The notes under the pieces: generated by a model
Seen by the model: the letters and a program-made list of their open reading frames with translations, nothing else
The model's database searches: none
Told to the model about the DNA's origin: nothing
Shown: one piece after another, positions 59,928-64,000 of the stretch
Numbering within the stretch: the stretch's first letter is position 1
How the letters are laid out: the number at the start of each line of letters is the position of its first letter
Translations under genes and position numbers: made by a program
NCBI GenBank assembly: GCA_026993355.1
Contig: JALWTX010000022.1
Location: 62,001 to 126,000 of the forward strand
DNA: 64,000 bases
Source: Flavobacteriales bacterium
Lineage (GTDB): Bacteria > Bacteroidota > Bacteroidia > Flavobacteriales > Flavobacteriaceae
Direction: 5' to 3'

Positions 59928-61325
59928 ATGGAAACAGCTTTACTCGATATTTTATACTTATTGGCCTCCATTGGCTTTATTGTCGGACTCAAAATGTTAG
60001 GAAGTCCAAAAACAGCCAGAAAAGGAAATTTTTATTCGGCCATCGGAATGACTTTAGCCATATTAGGGACAATTTTTATTTATCCTAAAATAGCCCATTT
60101 GACCATTCCCGGTTTTGTATATGCCTTAATTTTTACGGCCATATTAATCGGAACAGTTATAGGATGGGGGATAGCAAAAAGAGTAGAAATGACAAAAATG
60201 CCGGAATTGGTTTCTTTTTTCAATGGTATGGGTGGTGCGACAGCTGCATTAATCGGTTTAATGGAGTTTGAACACAATATCGGACATGCTTCTAAAATGT
60301 CTATGATAGTAGCCGGTTTGGTTATTGGTAGTATTTCATTTGCCGGTAGTATGATCGCTTGGGCAAAATTAAGTGGAAAGCTCAGAAAACCAGTTAGATT
60401 GCCTCAATATAATATATTAAATACCTTATTGGCTATTTTGATTATTATTTTTGGTATTTACATAGTGGCAGCACAAGTCAACAATCCATTGTACATTTAC
60501 AGCCTTTTTGCCTTAGCCATTATTTACGGCGTTTTATTTGTTTTACCTATTGGCGGTGCTGATATGCCGGTTGTTATCTCATTATTAAATTCATTTACCG
60601 GATTGGCGGCTGCATTCGGCGGATTTTTGTATGATAATATGGCCATGCTAACCGGCGGGATTCTTGTTGGTTCGGCAGGAACTATTTTAACGGTAGCAAT
60701 GACAAAAGCAATGAACCGCTCATTGACAGCTGTCATATTTGGCGCTTTTGGTGAAGGAAGTAAACATGCAGATAGTAAGGAAAAAATTAAAGGGAATATA
60801 AAAGAAGCCGGTCCGAGTGATGCTGCCATACTCCTTAATTATGCCAATAAAGTTATCATTGTGCCGGGTTATGGGTTAGCAGTTGCACAGGCCCAACATG
60901 TCTTGCATGAACTCGAAGAGTTATTAGCAAAAAAAGGCGTTGATGTTAAATATGCTATTCACCCTGTAGCCGGCAGGATGCCCGGTCATATGAACGTACT
61001 GTTAGCTGAAGCCAATGTAGATTATGACAAATTAGTGGATATGGATGACATCAATAATGAATTTCCGAATACCGATGTTGTCTTGGTTGTTGGTGCAAAT
61101 GATGTGGTAAATCCGGCGGCTCATAATGATCCGAACAGTCCGATTTATGGGATGCCCATTTTGGAAGTTGATAAAGCTAAAAATATCATTGTTAACAAAC
61201 GAAGTATGAAACCGGGCTATGCAGGTATTGAAAATGAACTGTTTTATAATCCGAAAACTTCCATGTTATTTGGTGATGCCAAATCTGCATTAACAAAAGT
61301 AGTCCAAGAATTGAAAAATATGTAA
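59928..61325 (+). CDS. pntB: NAD(P) transhydrogenase subunit beta
   Basis: Membrane and NADP(H)-binding subunit, 465 aa. The first ~270 residues have about eight membrane helices ('FFNGMGGATAALIGLMEF', 'LPIGGADMPVVISLLNSFTGLAAAFGGF'). The C-terminal domain III binds NADP(H): 'VIIVPGYGLAVAQAQHVLHELEELL' near 310-334, 'IHPVAGRMPGHMNVLLAEANV' near 345-365, 'VVLVVGANDVVNPAAHNDPNSPIYGMPILEV' near 384-414. It is complete. Downstream DUF1003 gene follows after 6 bp. Confidence 0.96.
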   Translation: METALLDILYLLASIGFIVGLKMLGSPKTARKGNFYSAIGMTLAILGTIFIYPKIAHLTIPGFVYALIFTAILIGTVIGWGIAKRVEMTKMPELVSFFNGMGGATAALIGLMEFEHNIGHASKMSMIVAGLVIGSISFAGSMIAWAKLSGKLRKPVRLPQYNILNTLLAILIIIFGIYIVAAQVNNPLYIYSLFALAIIYGVLFVLPIGGADMPVVISLLNSFTGLAAAFGGFLYDNMAMLTGGILVGSAGTILTVAMTKAMNRSLTAVIFGAFGEGSKHADSKEKIKGNIKEAGPSDAAILLNYANKVIIVPGYGLAVAQAQHVLHELEELLAKKGVDVKYAIHPVAGRMPGHMNVLLAEANVDYDKLVDMDDINNEFPNTDVVLVVGANDVVNPAAHNDPNSPIYGMPILEVDKAKNIIVNKRSMKPGYAGIENELFYNPKTSMLFGDAKSALTKVVQELKNM

Positions 61326-61331
61326 TATTAT

Positions 61332-62033
61332 ATGCGAAAAATTTTGTGTGCTATTAGCCATAAAAAATATCCGGCTAATAGGCTTGTCCGTATCAAAAAT
61401 ATCCGGCCGCAAATATCAAATTTAATTAAAGCAGATTATCCCTATTTGTCTGAAAATGACTTTATTTTAAAAGATTATGTCAACAAATACCGACGAAAAT
61501 ATATCGAACGTCTTTTAAAACAAGAAAATAGGGAACTTAATCAGTTACAACAATCTATTTTAGATAAAATTAGTCAAAATAAAATTGTCAGTCAAGATAT
61601 AGAACCAATATTAGATGAAAAACTAACCTTGGGGCAAAAAATTGCTGATAAAGTAGCTGCTTTTGGTGGTAGCTGGACTTTTATATTATTCTTTAGCCTT
61701 TTTCTTTTTTTATGGATGGGCGTTAATGTATGGTTTTTAACCAAACCATTTGATCCTTATCCATTTATATTACTTAATTTGGCTCTATCCACTTTAGCGT
61801 CTATTCAAGCACCGATTATTATGATGAGTCAGAACCGGCAAGAAGAGAAAGACCGGTTAAGAGGAGAACACGATTTTCAAGTTAATTTAAAATCCGAAAT
61901 CGAAATCCAATTATTACACGAAAAAGTTGATTATTTAATCAGTCAACAAAATGAGAGGTTAATTAAGTTACAGGAAATTCAATTGGAATATATCGAAGAT
62001 ATTGTCAATAGGCTTGAAAAGAAATGTAAATAA
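61332..62033 (+). CDS. DUF1003 membrane protein
   Basis: 233 aa. The N-terminal ~95 residues are charged and helical ('NRLVRIKNIRPQISNLIK', 'RRKYIERLLKQE'). The DUF1003 core is at about 100-180: 'LGQKIADKVAAFGGSWTFILFFSLFLFLWMGVNVWFL' and 'PYPFILLNLALSTLASIQAPIIMMSQNRQEEKDR', two membrane helices with the typical APIIMMSQNRQ segment. A coiled-coil tail follows. The family role is unknown. It is 6 bp behind pntB, so probably in that transcript; whether it matters for the transhydrogenase is not known. Confidence 0.88.
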   Translation: MRKILCAISHKKYPANRLVRIKNIRPQISNLIKADYPYLSENDFILKDYVNKYRRKYIERLLKQENRELNQLQQSILDKISQNKIVSQDIEPILDEKLTLGQKIADKVAAFGGSWTFILFFSLFLFLWMGVNVWFLTKPFDPYPFILLNLALSTLASIQAPIIMMSQNRQEEKDRLRGEHDFQVNLKSEIEIQLLHEKVDYLISQQNERLIKLQEIQLEYIEDIVNRLEKKCK

Positions 62034-62135
62034 TCTGTTTTTAACTTGAAATTTTGATAAAAATTCGCTATTAATTCAAAATATATTATATAAATTTTAA
62101 CGCGACAATTTTAATAGAATTAAATTTCTTTTTAC

Positions 62136-62143
62136 TATTTTTG
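62136..62143 (+). promoter_or_regulatory. -7 promoter element of the 481-aa protein
   Basis: TATTTTTG, full match, 17 nt before the ATG at 62161. Confidence 0.6.
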
Positions 62144-62160
62144 GCAAAAAATAAACCAAT

Positions 62161-63606
62161 ATGGCTGTACGCTTAAAAGGAGATGTAGAATTAAAATCGG
62201 CTCCCACGCCGATGCAGAAAGCTTTAAAAATAAACTTAAATCAAAATATATACGGCTCTTTTGCCGAAATAGGCGCCGGACAAGAAACTGCCCGTAATTT
62301 TTTTAGGGCAGGAGCCTCTTCAGGTACTATAGCCAAAGCCATGTCTGCCTATTCAAAAGAATTCAGCGATGCCATTTATGGCAGGGAAGAAGATGGCAGA
62401 TATGTCACCAAAAACCGGCTAAAAAAAATGTTGGTGCACGAAACCAATTTATTAGAAGAACGTATTGACCGTAACCAATTTCCAGACCGTTTTTATTTTA
62501 GTTATGCCAATACGGTTGCAACAATCGATTTTGCTAAAAAATACAAAGGTCATGGTTGGGTAGGCATTCGTTTTCAGTTAGGACCTCATGAAGAGTACAA
62601 TGAAATTATTTTGCATGTTCGCTTTCATGAAAATGATGCCAAGCATCAACAAGAAACCTTAGGTAAAATGGGGGTAAATCTCATTTATGGAGCATTTTAC
62701 TATAATGATGATCCTAAAACTTTATTGACCTCACTATATGATTATATAGATAAAGACAAAATTGAGATTGACATGATCAATTTCTCAGGTCCAAGGTTTG
62801 CATTTGTAGATAACCGGTTAATGAGTTTACTTTTGGTAAAAAATGGTTTTACAGATGCAGTCATGTTTGGTCCCGATGGCTTTAATTTACTACCTGCTGA
62901 CGAATTATACAAGAAAAATATTTTAGCTTTAAGAGGCAGTTTCAGACCGGTTACCAAATTGGCTTTGGATATGCTGGATAAGGGTTTGGCAAAATTCAAA
63001 GAGGAAAAAGATGTGAATCCTGAGAAAACAGATGTGATATTTGAAATGACTTTGGACAATCTAACCAATGGCAATAATGATATTAACGAAAAAGATTTTC
63101 TGGATAGAGTCAATCTTTTAAGTTCGTTAAATCAAATGGTTATGGTCTCAAATTTTAGAGAATATTATCGCTTGGCCGAGTATTTTTCCAGATTTACCAA
63201 GGAACGTATGGGGTTAATTATTGGAACCAATCATTTAATTAAATTATTTGACGAAAATTACTACAAACATTTGAGTGGTGGCATATTAGAAGCAATGGGT
63301 AAACTTTTTAGCAAAAAAATGAAATTATATGTTTATCCTTATAAAGAACGTCATCAAAATGAGGCTGTTTGTAGCCGTAATGTAGTTCTGAACAATAAAA
63401 TGCAAGTTCTTTTTGAATATTTTAAAAATGATGGCCGCTTTGTAGATATTACTGATTACGATGAAAATTTATTAGGCACCTACAATCGTGAAATTATTGA
63501 CAAAATACAAAAGGGCATTCCGGGTTGGGAAAAATTTGTCCCAAAAAAAATAGCCGAACAAATAAAAACACTCAAATTGTTTGGGTATAAACGCTTGAAA
63601 AATTAA
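62161..63606 (+). CDS. Conserved protein of unknown function, 481 aa
   Basis: I recognise the sequence as a conserved cytoplasmic-looking protein but know no function; similar proteins in other phyla have carried several unsupported names. The start 'NIYGSFAEIGAGQETARNFFRAGASSGTIAKAMSAYSKEFSDAIYG' near 29-74 is the most family-typical part. Further marks are 'RNQFPDRFYFSYANTVATIDFAKKYKGHGWVGIRFQL' near 105-140 and 'LALRGSFRPVTKLALDML' near 258-275. There is no signal peptide or membrane segment. It has its own promoter and lies 7 bp before a YjbQ-family gene. Confidence 0.8.
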   Translation: MAVRLKGDVELKSAPTPMQKALKINLNQNIYGSFAEIGAGQETARNFFRAGASSGTIAKAMSAYSKEFSDAIYGREEDGRYVTKNRLKKMLVHETNLLEERIDRNQFPDRFYFSYANTVATIDFAKKYKGHGWVGIRFQLGPHEEYNEIILHVRFHENDAKHQQETLGKMGVNLIYGAFYYNDDPKTLLTSLYDYIDKDKIEIDMINFSGPRFAFVDNRLMSLLLVKNGFTDAVMFGPDGFNLLPADELYKKNILALRGSFRPVTKLALDMLDKGLAKFKEEKDVNPEKTDVIFEMTLDNLTNGNNDINEKDFLDRVNLLSSLNQMVMVSNFREYYRLAEYFSRFTKERMGLIIGTNHLIKLFDENYYKHLSGGILEAMGKLFSKKMKLYVYPYKERHQNEAVCSRNVVLNNKMQVLFEYFKNDGRFVDITDYDENLLGTYNREIIDKIQKGIPGWEKFVPKKIAEQIKTLKLFGYKRLKN

Positions 63607-63613
63607 AAATAAA

Positions 63614-64000
63614 ATGAAACAAAAAATAATTGTTTTACCTAAATACCGAAGGGGCTATCATTTAATTACAGACCTCTTATCAGATGCTCTAAAAAATGAT
63701 TTACCACAAACTGGCTTGGTGCATTTTTTTATACAGCATACCTCTGCCAGTATTATGGTCAATGAAAATTTTGACCCGACCGTAAGAGAAGATTTGGAAG
63801 CAGCCTTTAATGATATCGTTAAAGAAGATATGCCTTATTATCGTCATACAGTTGAAGGTAGTGATGATATGCCGGCACATATAAAAGCGGCTATGATTGG
63901 GACAGATATCACCATTCCAATTACAAACGGTCAATTTAATTTAGGTCAATGGCAGGGCATTTTTTTATGTGAATTTAGAAATAAGGCCTCAAATAGAAAA
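63614..64000 (+). CDS. YjbQ/UPF0047 family protein (partial)
   Basis: Begins at ATG 63614 and runs off the right edge of the window, with 129 codons visible and no stop. The family marks are clear: 'FFIQHTSASIMVNENFDPTVREDLEAAF' near 36-63 with the HTSAS motif, 'YYRHTVEGSDDMPAHIKAAMIGTDITIPITNGQFNLGQWQGIFLCEFR' near 75-122. YjbQ proteins are small trimers of about 135-140 aa with reported thiamin-phosphate-synthase-like weak activity; the true role is open. Only the last few residues are missing here. Confidence 0.9.
   Translation, partial: MKQKIIVLPKYRRGYHLITDLLSDALKNDLPQTGLVHFFIQHTSASIMVNENFDPTVREDLEAAFNDIVKEDMPYYRHTVEGSDDMPAHIKAAMIGTDITIPITNGQFNLGQWQGIFLCEFRNKASNRK

Noticed and set aside
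63701-63934. 77-codon minus-strand frame at the right edge
   Set aside because: It is the shadow of the plus-strand YjbQ-family gene that runs off the window.

Overview
The window is a dense, AT-rich stretch (intergenic DNA and third codon positions are strongly A/T) of chromosome from a Gram-negative member of the Bacteroidota. The evidence is a repeated -7 promoter element TAnnTTTG with few Shine-Dalgarno sites, LPS genes (lptB, kdsD), a fused two-component BCKDH E1, DUF4159, DUF4369 and DoxX/BT_3928-type proteins, a SecF module that ends like a SecDF, and a fadN-fadA-fadE operon. I cannot fix order or genus. There are about 56 protein genes, no rRNA, tRNA, CRISPR array or insertion sequence, and no intergenic gap over 300 bp. 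Nearly everything looks like vertically inherited core genome.

Layout. 1-6055: end of secDF, pcm, a 3-hydroxybutyryl-CoA dehydrogenase, a NifX/NifB-like His-rich protein, dnaX, aroA. 6181-10133: a diacylglycerol-kinase-like protein, then fabG, a vWA membrane protein and a Nudix hydrolase. 10130-15530: pntAA, recQ plus a P-loop ATPase, a hypothetical protein, queA. 15738-20703: a sulfide:quinone oxidoreductase-like flavoprotein with a 58-codon gene behind it, yciH/SUI1, an MtfA-like membrane protein, gyrB. 20949-24528: a glycosyltransferase, a cold-shock protein, and an operon of a 52-aa membrane protein, DUF4159 and hutI. 24600-31506: BCKDH E1 fusion, then a minus-strand run kdsD-tatC-lptB-era-lipid kinase. 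31670-37258: a second recQ, a DoxX-like protein, an alpha/beta hydrolase, metK with a structured leader. 37498-45547: a C-type-lectin-like secreted protein, ptb-buk, small membrane proteins, PAP2, a lipoprotein, a LysE-type exporter, hemG, tsaD. 45594-49976: tamB. 50066-56141: marR-fadN-fadA and fadE. 56291-64000: mdh, an EF-G-like factor, pntAB-pntB, DUF1003, a conserved unknown, and the start of a YjbQ-family gene.

Metabolically the window joins fatty-acid beta-oxidation (marR-fadNA, fadE), branched-chain ketoacid oxidation, C4 acyl-phosphate and kinase steps (ptb-buk, hbd), histidine breakdown (hutI), NAD(P) transhydrogenase, malate dehydrogenase, a sulfide-quinone-type flavoprotein, and oxygen-dependent-type HemG. 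This suggests a respiring organism that can also conserve energy from acyl-CoAs.

The most interesting signals are not whole gene clusters but control elements: (1) an 11-A run in dnaX placed exactly at the end of clamp-loader domain III, where a slip in either direction gives an immediate stop, predicting a gamma-like short form; (2) a folded leader in front of metK with a 9-bp closing helix and S-box-like core words; (3) a matching MarR-type palindrome in front of marR and fadE; (4) a tamB reading frame whose membrane anchor lies upstream of every ATG, GTG or TTG. Several proteins lack residues that are usual for their family: an EF-G-like GTPase without the catalytic His, an MtfA-like protein with DExxH, and RecQ and DnaX without zinc cysteines.
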